Positions 38,392 through 46,940 of a stretch of DNA of 64,000 nucleotides are shown in pieces (the first letter of the stretch is position 1; every line of letters begins with the position of its first letter). The DNA is from Vulcanimicrobiota bacterium. GTDB lineage: Bacteria > Vulcanimicrobiota > Vulcanimicrobiia > Eremiobacterales > Eremiobacteraceae. A model generated the notes under the pieces. It was given only the letters and a program-made list of their open reading frames with translations. It made no database searches and was not told where the DNA came from. Where the stretch lies: contig JAFAKE010000081.1 of assembly GCA_019235715.1 (NCBI GenBank), forward strand, positions 26,332 through 90,331, written 5' to 3'. The translations under genes were made by a program, and so were the position numbers.

Positions 38392-39428
38392 GCTCGCGCG
38401 CGCGGGTCGAGCGCGCGCAGATGTGCGAGCTGCGCCCCGACCTGCGCCCCGAAATTCTCTGCGACGCCCGCCGCCGCTTGCGGTTTGACGAGGCACGCGC
38501 TCGGTGCGGCCCACGGCCGCCACTGGCGCGAAAGCTGGTCGAAGCGCGTCTTTCCGAACAAATCGATCACTGGAACTCCGAGCATGCCGGCGGCGTGGGC
38601 GGCGCCGCTGTCCGGCGCGATGAGGGCGGCGAGCGTATCGAGATCGCGCAGCCATGACGGCAGCCCATCCGATTGCGCACGCCTCGCACGCGCGCGCACG
38701 TCGCCATCAAGGTGTTCCATCACCGCGTGCGCGAGGCCCTGGTCGGCAGGCGCGGCGAGCAGCGTCAAAACCTGCAAATCCGATGCGCGCAGCGCTGCGC
38801 CGCAGAGCGCCGCGATCGCAGACGGGCCCCAGCCGTCGCTCGTCAGCTTCACACCGATCTGCACGCCCAACGCGGACTTATGCGTTAGCGCTGATGCATC
38901 GACCGGCAGCCACGCGCGCATGGCGGCGCTATCGGCCGGCGCGGGCGCCGGCGCGCCGAACGCGAGCGCCAAACGATACAGCGCCTGGGCCTCGTGCTCG
39001 GGCCGCGCGATCCAGGCCGCAGGCCTGTAGACGCGGTCGGTCAACTGCGCGTACTGCCACAGCGATTTCAACGGCTTTTCGAAGCGGTGCCAGAATCCGG
39101 CGCGACGCGGCGCCCCGGAACAGCGTGCAAGCGCATAGCCCGCGACTTCCTCGGTCGCGACGAGCGCGTGCGTGAACTTCGCATCGCGAATGTCTCGCTC
39201 GACCCGCGCGCGATCGGCGTTTTCGGAGTGCGCAGCTTCGTACGCGAATGCATGCTCAACGCGTTGGGAGAATACGTCGATATTTGCGGGCGACAGCACG
39301 GCGCCAAACGCGGCGCCGGGATACGCGCGGCGCAGGCCTTCGAGCGCCGGAATGCACGCAAGCGTATCGCCCAGCCCATCCAAACGCACGAGCAGGATGC
39401 GCGGCTCGGCTGGCGCGCGCTCAGCCAT
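38388..39428 (-). CDS. GT9-family heptosyltransferase-like protein
   Basis: 346-residue GT-B enzyme from ATG 39428; the longer frame to 39602 overlaps the preceding gene too far. ILLVRLDGLGDTLACIPALEGLRRAYP is typical; the donor motif IAPDSGAAHAAGMLGVPVIDLFG keeps D-S-G and H. It overlaps the upstream GT2 gene by 8 bp. Third GT9 gene of the operon, suggesting several consecutive heptose additions. Confidence 0.88.
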   Translation of the reverse strand: MAERAPAEPRILLVRLDGLGDTLACIPALEGLRRAYPGAAFGAVLSPANIDVFSQRVEHAFAYEAAHSENADRARVERDIRDAKFTHALVATEEVAGYALARCSGAPRRAGFWHRFEKPLKSLWQYAQLTDRVYRPAAWIARPEHEAQALYRLALAFGAPAPAPADSAAMRAWLPVDASALTHKSALGVQIGVKLTSDGWGPSAIAALCGAALRASDLQVLTLLAAPADQGLAHAVMEHLDGDVRARARRAQSDGLPSWLRDLDTLAALIAPDSGAAHAAGMLGVPVIDLFGKTRFDQLSRQWRPWAAPSACLVKPQAAAGVAENFGAQVGAQLAHLRALDPRARA

Positions 39429-40296
39429 GCGCGGGCCGAAGTGCCGCGCGCAGTGCGTCGATGTAGGCTGCGTCGACGAGGGCGTCGGCTGCCAGCGCGC
39501 TGACGCCGCGGCGCTCGCGGCCGTCGGGGCCCGCGATGCGCTCGTACAAGCGGCGCAACGGCGCCGCGTTCGCGAGCGCTGCACGCGCGAAGTTGGCGCC
39601 ATATGCGCCGGTCGCGAGCTTCACCGGCCACGTCGGCGACTTGCGCACGAAGCGCGCCGCCATCTCACCCTTTTCGCGTGCGAGCGCGACGCGCCGCTGC
39701 AGCGTCATCACGGCCGGCGGCTTCACGTGGTAGATGTACGCATCCCACGCGAATACGTGCTGCATGCCGGCGGCGCGCAGGCGCACGCCGAGATCGGTGT
39801 CCTCCCAGCCATAGAGGTCGAACGCCTCATCGAAGCCTTTGACGGCGTCGAGCGCGCTGCGCGGCGCGCTGGCGTTGCACGTGCAAAAGTACGCGCGCGA
39901 GTAATGCGCAGCGGTCACCGCAGAGAGATGGGCCGCGTCTGGTACGTTGACGATAGGGCCCGTCACGACGCGATCGGCGGCGCCGGCGTGCGCCGCCAGA
40001 TGTGCTGCGACGAACTCACGCGGCGCCAGCGTGTCGTCATCGCAGAAGACGATCAACGGCGCCTGTGCGGCTGCGATTCCGGCGTTGCGGGCCTTGCCGC
40101 GATTCGGTTCGGCGACGTAGATGCGCCGCGCGAGCGGCGCGAACTGCGCGACGACGTCGGCTGTCTCGTCGCTCGAGCCGTTGTCGACGACGACGATCTC
40201 GAACTGTTCGACCGCGCTTTGCGCGCGCAGGCTGGTCAAGCTGTCGCGCAGGAATGCCGCGCGATCGCGCGTCGCGATCACGACTGATGCGAGCAT
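39421..40296 (-). CDS. Family 2 glycosyltransferase
   Basis: 291-residue GT-A enzyme: SVVIATRDRAAFLRDSLTSL, D-x-D region VFCDDDTLAPREF, and YGWEDTDLGVRLRAAGMQ followed by Y-I-Y-H-V-K-P-P. The similarity of this last block to the other two GT2 enzymes indicates duplication within the locus. It follows the LpxB-like gene by 5 bp. Confidence 0.9.
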   Translation of the reverse strand: MLASVVIATRDRAAFLRDSLTSLRAQSAVEQFEIVVVDNGSSDETADVVAQFAPLARRIYVAEPNRGKARNAGIAAAQAPLIVFCDDDTLAPREFVAAHLAAHAGAADRVVTGPIVNVPDAAHLSAVTAAHYSRAYFCTCNASAPRSALDAVKGFDEAFDLYGWEDTDLGVRLRAAGMQHVFAWDAYIYHVKPPAVMTLQRRVALAREKGEMAARFVRKSPTWPVKLATGAYGANFARAALANAAPLRRLYERIAGPDGRERRGVSALAADALVDAAYIDALRAALRPAHG

Positions 40297-40301
40297 CGCG
40301 C

Positions 40302-41543
40302 TTACGAGGCGGCTCCGGTCGCGGGCGCGCCGGCCAGCGTCGCAACCGCGAGCACTTCGTGCGCCATGCGATGCGACGCACCGGGATCGCGCGCATACAG
40401 CCTCACCAGTTCTTCGCCCATCGCACGCCGGCCGGAGGTGTCATCGAGCACTGCCCCTGCCCGCTCCGCCACGTCTTGCGGTGTCAAAAAACCGCGCAAC
40501 TCGGGCACCAGCTCTCTGCCTGCATCGATGTTCGGTTGCGCCATGTACTTGAAGCGCCGCTCGAAGGCGTGCGCGAGCAGCCGCTTGAGAGGCTTGCCGA
40601 TGAGGGGAACGCGATGCAGATATCCGCCAGGACCGGGGATGACGGCTTCGTCAAGCCGGTTGAACGGCACGACCACGAGCATCGGCCGGCCGAGAACCGC
40701 GGCCTCGACGCATTTGGTCCCGGGCGTCGCGATGACGAGTGCGGCGCGCGCCAGCGCCTCGTACGTACCGGAGCGATCGATAGCGACGCGGGTCGCGCCG
40801 ACCTGCAGCGCACGGCCGCCATCGACGAGCTCGCCGCACACACCCCCGAAATCGGGGTCGGGAACGCGCAGGCTTGCTACGATCTGCTCGTCGGCAGTGA
40901 AAGGCGAGATCGACACGGAGACGCGCAAGCCGGCATGTGCGCGTGCCGCGCGCAGCGCCGCGTCCAGGAAAAACGGCAGCAGCGCACGCAACTCCGGCGG
41001 CCGGCTGCCGGGAAAGACGCAAATCGAATCTCCCTCGCCCGGCGGATGCGGCCCAGACGCGAGGCTGTCGAGCACCGCATCAGCGACGAGGTTGCCGACG
41101 ACACGCACGGCGTCGGGCGGAGCGCCGGCTGCGCGCAGCGCCTGCGCATTGGCGTCGTCGACCGCGAAGAAACGCACGAAGCTGTGCGCGAAGTTGCGGC
41201 GGGAAAATTTGTACGTCATCGCCGTCAAGCCGATGCGTTTGGCGATGGTCTTGGCGTGGTACAAGTCCCCGCCGAGGTATTGCAGCGCGCCAGGTCCGCG
41301 TTCCATGCCCTCGACCGCGCGCCCCATCAGAAAGCGCGCGTATTGTTTTGGCGCCACGACCATCGCACGCGGGAACAGGGCTTGGGCGGCGGCTGCTTCA
41401 CGTCCGGTCGCATACGGGCACGGCACGAAGACGATGGTGACGCGCGCATCCGGCGCGAGCGCGTACAGCGCGCGCACGAGCGGTCGCGCCCAGCCCATCA
41501 GTTCGCCGGGTCCGTTGACGGCGACGACGACGCGCGGGCTCAT
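40302..41543 (-). CDS. LpxB-like (lipid-A-disaccharide-synthase-related) glycosyltransferase
   Basis: A 413-residue GT-B protein. VVVAVNGPGELMGWARPLVRAL replaces the S-A-G-E-x-S-G-D start of true LpxB. The C-terminal donor region LVIATPGTKCVEAAVLGRPMLVVVPFN is close to LpxB's G-T-x-x-L-E ... P-M-V-V. ICVFPGSRPPELRALLPFFLDAA matches LpxB's G-S-R-x-x-E-I motif. It is therefore related to GT19 but probably not a standard lipid A disaccharide synthase; lpxA/C/D/K are not in the window. It sits between the heptose genes and the glycosyltransferases. Confidence 0.78.
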   Translation of the reverse strand: MSPRVVVAVNGPGELMGWARPLVRALYALAPDARVTIVFVPCPYATGREAAAAQALFPRAMVVAPKQYARFLMGRAVEGMERGPGALQYLGGDLYHAKTIAKRIGLTAMTYKFSRRNFAHSFVRFFAVDDANAQALRAAGAPPDAVRVVGNLVADAVLDSLASGPHPPGEGDSICVFPGSRPPELRALLPFFLDAALRAARAHAGLRVSVSISPFTADEQIVASLRVPDPDFGGVCGELVDGGRALQVGATRVAIDRSGTYEALARAALVIATPGTKCVEAAVLGRPMLVVVPFNRLDEAVIPGPGGYLHRVPLIGKPLKRLLAHAFERRFKYMAQPNIDAGRELVPELRGFLTPQDVAERAGAVLDDTSGRRAMGEELVRLYARDPGASHRMAHEVLAVATLAGAPATGAAS

Positions 41544-42028
41544 GCGCCGGCCGCGCGAATGCGCGCGATGAGATCGGTGGTCGAAATCCCATCCACGTGC
41601 GGTGCGAAGGCGATGTCGGCGCCGATCTCTGCGACTGTCTTGGCCTCCGGCAATTGCGCGAGCGTATAGCCGGCGCTCTTGACGTGGATGTCCGGACGGA
41701 CGACGCGCAGGGTAGCATCCGGCCGCTCCTCATCGAAGACGCACACGTAATCGACGCACGCCAGCGCTGCCACGATCTCAGCGCGCTCTTCTGCGGGCAC
41801 GATCGGACGGCCGGGCGCCTTCTCAAGCGCGCGCACGGATGCGTCCGAATTGACAGCGACGATCAACGCACCGCCCAAACCGCGCGCGAATTCGAGATAG
41901 CGCACGTGTCCGACATGCAAGAGGTCGAAAACGCCGTTGGTGAACACGACGGGACCGCGCGCGGCGCGCATCTCGGGAATGCGGCGCGCGATCTCCTCGC
42001 GCGCCAGCACCTTATCGGCGGCGTGCAT
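41540..42028 (-). CDS. rfaE2: D-glycero-beta-D-manno-heptose 1-phosphate adenylyltransferase
   Basis: Cytidylyltransferase-fold enzyme that makes ADP-heptose. It is a 162-residue stand-alone version of the HldE C-terminal domain. FTNGVFDLLHVGHVRYLEFA carries the H-x-G-H nucleotide-transfer motif; VNSDASVRALEKAPGRPIVP and the tail GISTTDLIARI are characteristic. The start is ATG 42028, overlapping rfaE1 by 17 bp. Overlaps the LpxB-like gene by 4 bp. Confidence 0.95.
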   Translation of the reverse strand: MHAADKVLAREEIARRIPEMRAARGPVVFTNGVFDLLHVGHVRYLEFARGLGGALIVAVNSDASVRALEKAPGRPIVPAEERAEIVAALACVDYVCVFDEERPDATLRVVRPDIHVKSAGYTLAQLPEAKTVAEIGADIAFAPHVDGISTTDLIARIRAAGA

Positions 42029-43103
42029 GGGCTTCGCGCCGAGCGCTCTTCGCGCGGCCGTCCTGAGCGGCTTTTCCAACGCCGCGGCGCGCAGGCACGA
42101 GCTGCAGCGCGGTCGGATGGCCGACGCCTTCTGCGCGCGCGAACTCGAGTATCTCTTTGGCCGTCGCGGTCGCTGTGCCGAGCTTCTCGACGACGACGCC
42201 CGCTGCAAGCGACGCGAGCGCGACGGCGTGGCGGATCGGCGCGCCTGCGGCGAGCGCGAGCGTCAGCGCGGAGATCACCGTGTCGCCCGCGCCGCTGACG
42301 TCGTACACCTGGCGCGCGACGGCCGGCACCGTGAATGGCGCGCCGGCGCCGAACAGCGTCATCCCGTGCTCGCCGCGCGTCACGAGGACGTTGCGCGCGT
42401 GCGTCTCGCGCAACAAGCGCGTTGCGGCCCGGGCGAGGCTCGCATCGCCGTCGATGGGCATTGCAGCGGCGCTTGCCGCCTCCGCGAGGTTGGGCGCGAT
42501 GCAATCGACGCCCGCAAAAGCGGCGATGTTCTGCGGCTTCGGATCGCCTGTGACGACGACACGGCTCTCGTGCGCGAGCAGCGCTTGCACGATCGGCGCG
42601 CTCACCAGACCTTTTCCGTAGTCAGACACGATCGCGCCGTCGATCGCTCCGTCCAAAGCGCGCAGCCGTTCGACAAGCGCGCTCTGCGCGCGCGCATCGA
42701 GGCGCCCGGTCACTTCGCGGTCCGCGCGTACGACCTGCTGGTTGTGCGCGACGATGCGCGTCTTGCGCGTCGTCGGCCGGCCGTGCGCGACGTGGATTCC
42801 GGACGCATCGATGCGCAGCTCTTCGCACAATGCAAGCGCGCGCCGGCCCGCGTCGTCGTCGCCGACCACGCCGACAAGGCGCACGCGCGCGCCCAATGCG
42901 GCCAAGTTGTTGGCGACGTTGCCCGCACCGCCCAACGTGAACGATTGCGAATCCACCTCGACGACCGGCACCGGCGCTTCGGGCGAGATGCGCCGCACGC
43001 TGCCCCACAGCCACTCGTCGAGCATGACGTCGCCGGCAACCGCTATGCGCACGCCGCGCATGGACTTCAGAAGATCGGCGACCCAGGCGGGCTGAGCGCT
43101 CAT
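42012..43103 (-). CDS. rfaE1: D-glycero-beta-D-manno-heptose-7-phosphate kinase
   Basis: PfkB/ribokinase-family kinase, the stand-alone equivalent of the HldE N-terminal domain. DVMLDEWLWGSVRRISPEAPVPVV lies near residue 25, with the LGGAGNVANNLAALGA substrate motif near 58 and catalytic VSGAGDTVISALTLALAAG near 270. The last ~45 residues are a basic tail (RRGVGKAAQDGRAKSARREA) beyond the domain. It follows gmhB by 4-bp overlap. Confidence 0.95.
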   Translation of the reverse strand: MSAQPAWVADLLKSMRGVRIAVAGDVMLDEWLWGSVRRISPEAPVPVVEVDSQSFTLGGAGNVANNLAALGARVRLVGVVGDDDAGRRALALCEELRIDASGIHVAHGRPTTRKTRIVAHNQQVVRADREVTGRLDARAQSALVERLRALDGAIDGAIVSDYGKGLVSAPIVQALLAHESRVVVTGDPKPQNIAAFAGVDCIAPNLAEAASAAAMPIDGDASLARAATRLLRETHARNVLVTRGEHGMTLFGAGAPFTVPAVARQVYDVSGAGDTVISALTLALAAGAPIRHAVALASLAAGVVVEKLGTATATAKEILEFARAEGVGHPTALQLVPARRGVGKAAQDGRAKSARREAHARRR

Positions 43104-43705
43104 CGCGATCCTGCGCGCGGCGACGCGGCCGGACGTTGCGTACCGGTGTGTTGCGTATCAATGATGAAACGCGCGGCGTCTGCGAGGTCGCGCGCGCGAT
43201 AATCGGGCGGCGCCTTGCTCATGTCTTCAGCGGGTTGATGAGGTGGAACGCCGGGGACGAGCACGCACCGACATCCGGCAGCGCGGCCGGCCTCCATATC
43301 GAGGAGGCGGTCGCCGACCATCCACGAGAGCGCGAGTTCGATGCCGAGATCGGCAGCTGCCGCACGCAGCAGTCCCGGCTTCGGCTTGCGGCAGTCGCAT
43401 TCGGGTACCCCTGCGGCCCGCTCGTCCGCCGGCCAATGCGGGCAACGGTACATCGCGTCGATGCGCGCGCCGTCCGCAGCCAGCAGCTCGCGCACGCGCG
43501 CGTCGACCGCGTCGGCCTGCGCGTCCGTGAAATATCCGCGCGCAATGCCTGACTGATTCGACACGACGACGACTGCGAAATCTGCGTCATTGAGCGCGCG
43601 CACGCCGCGTGCGGCGTGGGGCACGATGACGACGTCCGCAGGATCGCCGACGTAACCGGTGTTGACGTTGAGCGTACCGTCGCGATCGACGAAGACCGCT
43701 TTCAT
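43100..43705 (-). CDS. gmhB: D-glycero-D-manno-heptose-1,7-bisphosphate 7-phosphatase
   Basis: HAD phosphatase of 201 residues from ATG 43705. Motif I is VDRDGTLN (nucleophile and acid Asp), motif II VSNQSG and motif III/IV KPKPGLL ... MVGDRLLDMEAG. The zinc-binding Cys/His cluster of GmhB is complete: C-P-H-W then C-D-C. Overlaps gmhA by 4 bp. Confidence 0.95.
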   Translation of the reverse strand: MKAVFVDRDGTLNVNTGYVGDPADVVIVPHAARGVRALNDADFAVVVVSNQSGIARGYFTDAQADAVDARVRELLAADGARIDAMYRCPHWPADERAAGVPECDCRKPKPGLLRAAAADLGIELALSWMVGDRLLDMEAGRAAGCRCVLVPGVPPHQPAEDMSKAPPDYRARDLADAARFIIDTQHTGTQRPAASPRAGSR

Positions 43706-44283
43706 GAGCGGGCCAATTCGGCCTCGGCCAATTCGCAGATGATGTGGCCGAGCGCGAACTGCACTTCCTGCACTTTCCATGATGGCCCGCTTGGGCCGAC
43801 GATCGCGATGTCTGCGCACTCGGCGGCAGGACCGCCGCCGTTGCCCGAGAGCGCGACGGTCGTCGCGCCGCGTGCGCGTGCCGTCTTGAGTCCTTCAATG
43901 ACGTTGGGCGACTTGCCCGAGGTCGTGATGCCGATCGCGACGTCGCCGCGATGCGCCAGCCCTTCCAGCTGGCGCGCGAAGATGCGTTCGAATCCATAGT
44001 CGTTGGCGATCGCGGTCAATGCGGAGGTGTCGACGGTCAGTGCAAGGCCGGCGTAGCCCGGCCGTTCGAGCATGAAGCGGCCCGAGAACTCCGCGGCAAG
44101 ATGTTGTGCTTGCGCCGCGCTGCCGCCGTTGCCGAAGAAGAACACGCGGCCGCCGCGGCGCAGCGCGGCGACGATCGCCTCGACGGTGGCGTTTACCGGC
44201 GCTTCATACTCGCCCTCGCGCCATAGCCCGGCGCGCTCTGCCATGCAATCCGCGAAACGTTTCGTTTTGGGCGGTGCGCTCAC
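43702..44283 (-). CDS. gmhA: Sedoheptulose 7-phosphate isomerase
   Basis: SIS-domain enzyme making D-glycero-D-manno-heptose 7-phosphate, the first step of ADP-heptose synthesis. 193 residues: FFFGNGGSAAQAQHLAAEFSGRF near residue 50, AIGITTSGKSPNVIEGL near 115, and the C-terminal E-x-x-H motif EVQFALGHIICELAE. Overlaps accB by 4 bp. Confidence 0.95.
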   Translation of the reverse strand: MSAPPKTKRFADCMAERAGLWREGEYEAPVNATVEAIVAALRRGGRVFFFGNGGSAAQAQHLAAEFSGRFMLERPGYAGLALTVDTSALTAIANDYGFERIFARQLEGLAHRGDVAIGITTSGKSPNVIEGLKTARARGATTVALSGNGGGPAAECADIAIVGPSGPSWKVQEVQFALGHIICELAEAELARS

Positions 44284-44741
44284 GTCTCGATCCAGAAGAG
44301 TTCTTGGTGCAGCGATGCGAGGTCACCGTCGTTCATGCAGATCTTGACGACTCTACCTTCGTATTCAGACACGATCTCATTCATCAACTTCATCGCTTCC
44401 AGGATGCACAAAACCTGCCCTTCGCTCACGGTGTCGCCCACGTTGACGAACGCGGGCTCGTTGGGCGCTGGCGCGCGATAGAAGACGCCGACCAACGGCG
44501 CGAGCACCTTGCGTACATTCGGCGGCGCTTCGTCACGCCGCTCCGCGGGCGCAGCCGGAGCGTGCGCGGCTGGCGACGGATTGCCCGCTGTTACCGTTGT
44601 CGCGCCCGCATCGCGCGCGGCCTTTGGCGGCGTCATGCGCAAGTCGACGTCGAGATCGCCGACGCGCACGCGCAGCCGGTCAAGCCCATCGCGCTGCATC
44701 AGCTCGACGAGCTGGTCGAGGATCTTCTTATTGAGATCCAT
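44280..44741 (-). CDS. accB: Biotin carboxyl carrier protein of acetyl-CoA carboxylase
   Basis: Carries the biotin that shuttles CO2 in malonyl-CoA formation. 153 residues: an N-terminal helix, an Ala/Pro-rich linker (NPSPAAHAPAAPAERR) and the biotinyl domain with the attachment lysine in ILEAMKLMNEI near residue 118. The first half of the domain (APLVGVFYRAPAPNEPAFVNVGDTV) is typical of AccB. accC is not adjacent, which is unusual; accB instead lies between hisS and gmhA, overlapping both. Confidence 0.95.
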   Translation of the reverse strand: MDLNKKILDQLVELMQRDGLDRLRVRVGDLDVDLRMTPPKAARDAGATTVTAGNPSPAAHAPAAPAERRDEAPPNVRKVLAPLVGVFYRAPAPNEPAFVNVGDTVSEGQVLCILEAMKLMNEIVSEYEGRVVKICMNDGDLASLHQELFWIET

Positions 44742-46047
44742 CTGCCACCGATCCGTCCGTCTTGGCGCCAGAACGCTCGTTCTCGCGCAGCACGTCTGCG
44801 ATCGCGTCGCCCAGGTCGGCGAGCTTCACGCGGATGCGTTCGCGCGTGCGCAGGTCCTGTACGGTGGCTTCGCCGGCGACGCGCTCGTCGCCCCCGACGA
44901 TGACCGCGAGGCGTGCGCCGGATTCGGCAGCGGACTTGATCTGCTTCTCGAGCTTGCGCCGCGTGTAATCCATATCTGCGCCGATGCCGCGCCGGCGCAG
45001 CGCATGCATGACGGGCACGAGTGCGCGCATGTCTTCGGGTTCGAGCGCGACCATCGCGACGTCGACGCGCGCCGCGCCGTCAAGTTTCGTGCTTTGCGCC
45101 GCTTCGACCAACAGCAACAGGCGCTCTATGCCCATCGCCAATCCGACGCCGGGCGTCGGCGGCCCGCCCATGTCCTTGACCAGATTATCGTAACGGCCGC
45201 CGCCGCAAATGGCGTTCTGCGCGCCGAGCGCTTGTGAGGTGATCTCAAACACCGTGCACGTGTAGTAATCGAAGCCGCGTACGATGCGCGTGTTCAATTC
45301 GCTTGGAATGCCCATCGCGTCGAGCAATTCGCGCACAGCCGCAAGATGGGCGCGGCATGTTTCACACCAGAAACTGTCGATCGTCGGCGCGTGCGCGAGG
45401 ATCGCGCGATCGCCTTCGTCCTTCGAGTCGAGGATGCGCAGCGGATTGCGCTCGAGGCGCTCGCGGCTGGTCGCCGACAGCTCTTGCGCGCGGTTCGTCA
45501 GATACGCGACGAGCGCGCCCCTGAATTCCGTTCGACACCACTCGCAACCCATCGAGTTGATCTCAAGGCGGTGGTCGGTCACGCCGACCGCGCTCACCAG
45601 CTCCATACCGAGCGCGATGACCTCGGCATCGGCCTCAGGGCCGGCGACGCCGAATAGCTCGACGCCCCACTGATGTGACTGCCGGTAACGCCCCTTTTGC
45701 GGACGCTCGTAGCGGAAGATCGGACCTCGATAGTAGAGCTTAAGCGGCAGCTCGGCGAGCAGATTGTGTTCGAGCACGGCGCGCACGACGGGTGCGGTCA
45801 ATTCCGGGCGCAGCGTGATGCTTCGGCCGGCGCGGTCCGAGAACGTGTACATCTCTTTGTCGACGATGTCGGTGCCGGCGCCGATCGTGCGTACGAAGAC
45901 TTCGGTGCTCTCGAAGACCGGCGTGCGGATCTCGCGATAGCCGAAACGCCCGCACACGTCATCGACGGTGCGCTCCAGGGCTTGCCAGCGACCGGCCTGC
46001 GAGGGAAGTACGTCAAAGGTGCCGCGCGGCGCGGCTGCGTGCTTCAC
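44728..46047 (-). CDS. hisS: Histidyl-tRNA synthetase
   Basis: Class II synthetase, 439 residues from GTG 46047 (V-K-H-A-A-A-P-R-G-T-F-D-V-L-P). Motif 2 region YYRGPIFRYERPQKGRYRQSHQWG, histidine motifs RGFDYYTCTVFEI and GGGRYDNL, then the C-terminal anticodon domain (VDVAMVALEPEDM). A strong GGAGG lies 22 nt before this GTG but only 10 nt before an in-frame ATC at 46059, so initiation is uncertain. First gene of the long minus-strand operon. Confidence 0.96.
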   Translation of the reverse strand: MKHAAAPRGTFDVLPSQAGRWQALERTVDDVCGRFGYREIRTPVFESTEVFVRTIGAGTDIVDKEMYTFSDRAGRSITLRPELTAPVVRAVLEHNLLAELPLKLYYRGPIFRYERPQKGRYRQSHQWGVELFGVAGPEADAEVIALGMELVSAVGVTDHRLEINSMGCEWCRTEFRGALVAYLTNRAQELSATSRERLERNPLRILDSKDEGDRAILAHAPTIDSFWCETCRAHLAAVRELLDAMGIPSELNTRIVRGFDYYTCTVFEITSQALGAQNAICGGGRYDNLVKDMGGPPTPGVGLAMGIERLLLLVEAAQSTKLDGAARVDVAMVALEPEDMRALVPVMHALRRRGIGADMDYTRRKLEKQIKSAAESGARLAVIVGGDERVAGEATVQDLRTRERIRVKLADLGDAIADVLRENERSGAKTDGSVADGSQ

Positions 46048-46061
46048 ACCATGTTCGATAG

Positions 46062-46940
46062 GTGAACCACCTCCGTCAACCCTCCTTTTATCATGTCGCG
46101 GGCGCGTGCGCAGCGATCGCGCTCGTCGTCTGCGCGAGCCGCGATCCTCACGCCAGCGCGCCGTTCGTCGCGCGTACGTGGGAGGCGTTATCGCGCGTGC
46201 TTGTGTATGCGGTCTCGATCGCGCTCGCGGCGGGACCGTTTGTGCTTGTGGGCGCGCTTGTCGCGACGTGCGCGGTGCGCCTACCGGCGAAAAGCTGGCC
46301 GGCGGCCATCGCGCTTGCCGCTTTGTGCCCGGGCTGCGATTGCAGCATGAATGGTTTCGTCGACGCCTTGCGCCATTGCCCCCCGCCGCTCGCAGGTGCG
46401 GCGCTGATGTGGGGCGCTGCGTGCAATCCGGCCGCGCTTCTCGCAACACTCTCGGTTTTGGGGCCGCGCGCTCTACTCGCTCGCGCGGTCGGGGGCGCGG
46501 TCGCCGCCACGACCGTCGCGCTGCTGTGGTCGATGTTGCGCGGAGCGCACAAATGGCACGCAGCCGCTCGCGCGTGCGCGATGCATGCAGATCTTACCGA
46601 GCGCGTCGAGCGCGCACTGCGCTCTTTGTTGCCGGCTGCCGCGATCGCATCCGTCGCGCTCGTTTCAGTTCCGGAGCCGCTGCGCACGCATCTTTCGCCC
46701 ACGGTCGCCGCGATCGCAGGTGCGTTGATCTCGCCGTGTTCGACCGCAGATCCCGTATTGGCGCGTGTGTTGTGCTCCACGCCGGCTGCGCAAGCCGCAT
46801 TTATCGTCGCAGCGCAGTGTGCGGATGTCCGCCAGATTTTCTTGCTCGCTCGCTCGTACGGCACTTGTCGGGCAGCACTCGCGATGATCGGGGGCGCTGC
46901 GGGCTGCGTCGCGGCGGCGATGATCGGATATCTGTCATGA
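46062..46940 (+). CDS. Permease of the ArsP/YcgR type (PF03773-like), Cys-rich
   Basis: A 292-residue, eight-helix membrane protein. SRVLVYAVSIALAAGPFVLVGALVATCA opens the permease domain, LCPGCDCSMNGFVDAL corresponds to the P-x-C-x-C motif of this superfamily, and ALISPCSTADPVLARVL resembles its second conserved half. B. subtilis YcgR pairs with YcgQ (TIGR03943) as here. Transported species unknown; thiol-rich motifs suggest a metal or metalloid. GTG 46062 lies 14 bp from the divergent hisS start, so the true start may be further downstream. Confidence 0.78.
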   Translation: MNHLRQPSFYHVAGACAAIALVVCASRDPHASAPFVARTWEALSRVLVYAVSIALAAGPFVLVGALVATCAVRLPAKSWPAAIALAALCPGCDCSMNGFVDALRHCPPPLAGAALMWGAACNPAALLATLSVLGPRALLARAVGGAVAATTVALLWSMLRGAHKWHAAARACAMHADLTERVERALRSLLPAAAIASVALVSVPEPLRTHLSPTVAAIAGALISPCSTADPVLARVLCSTPAAQAAFIVAAQCADVRQIFLLARSYGTCRAALAMIGGAAGCVAAAMIGYLS

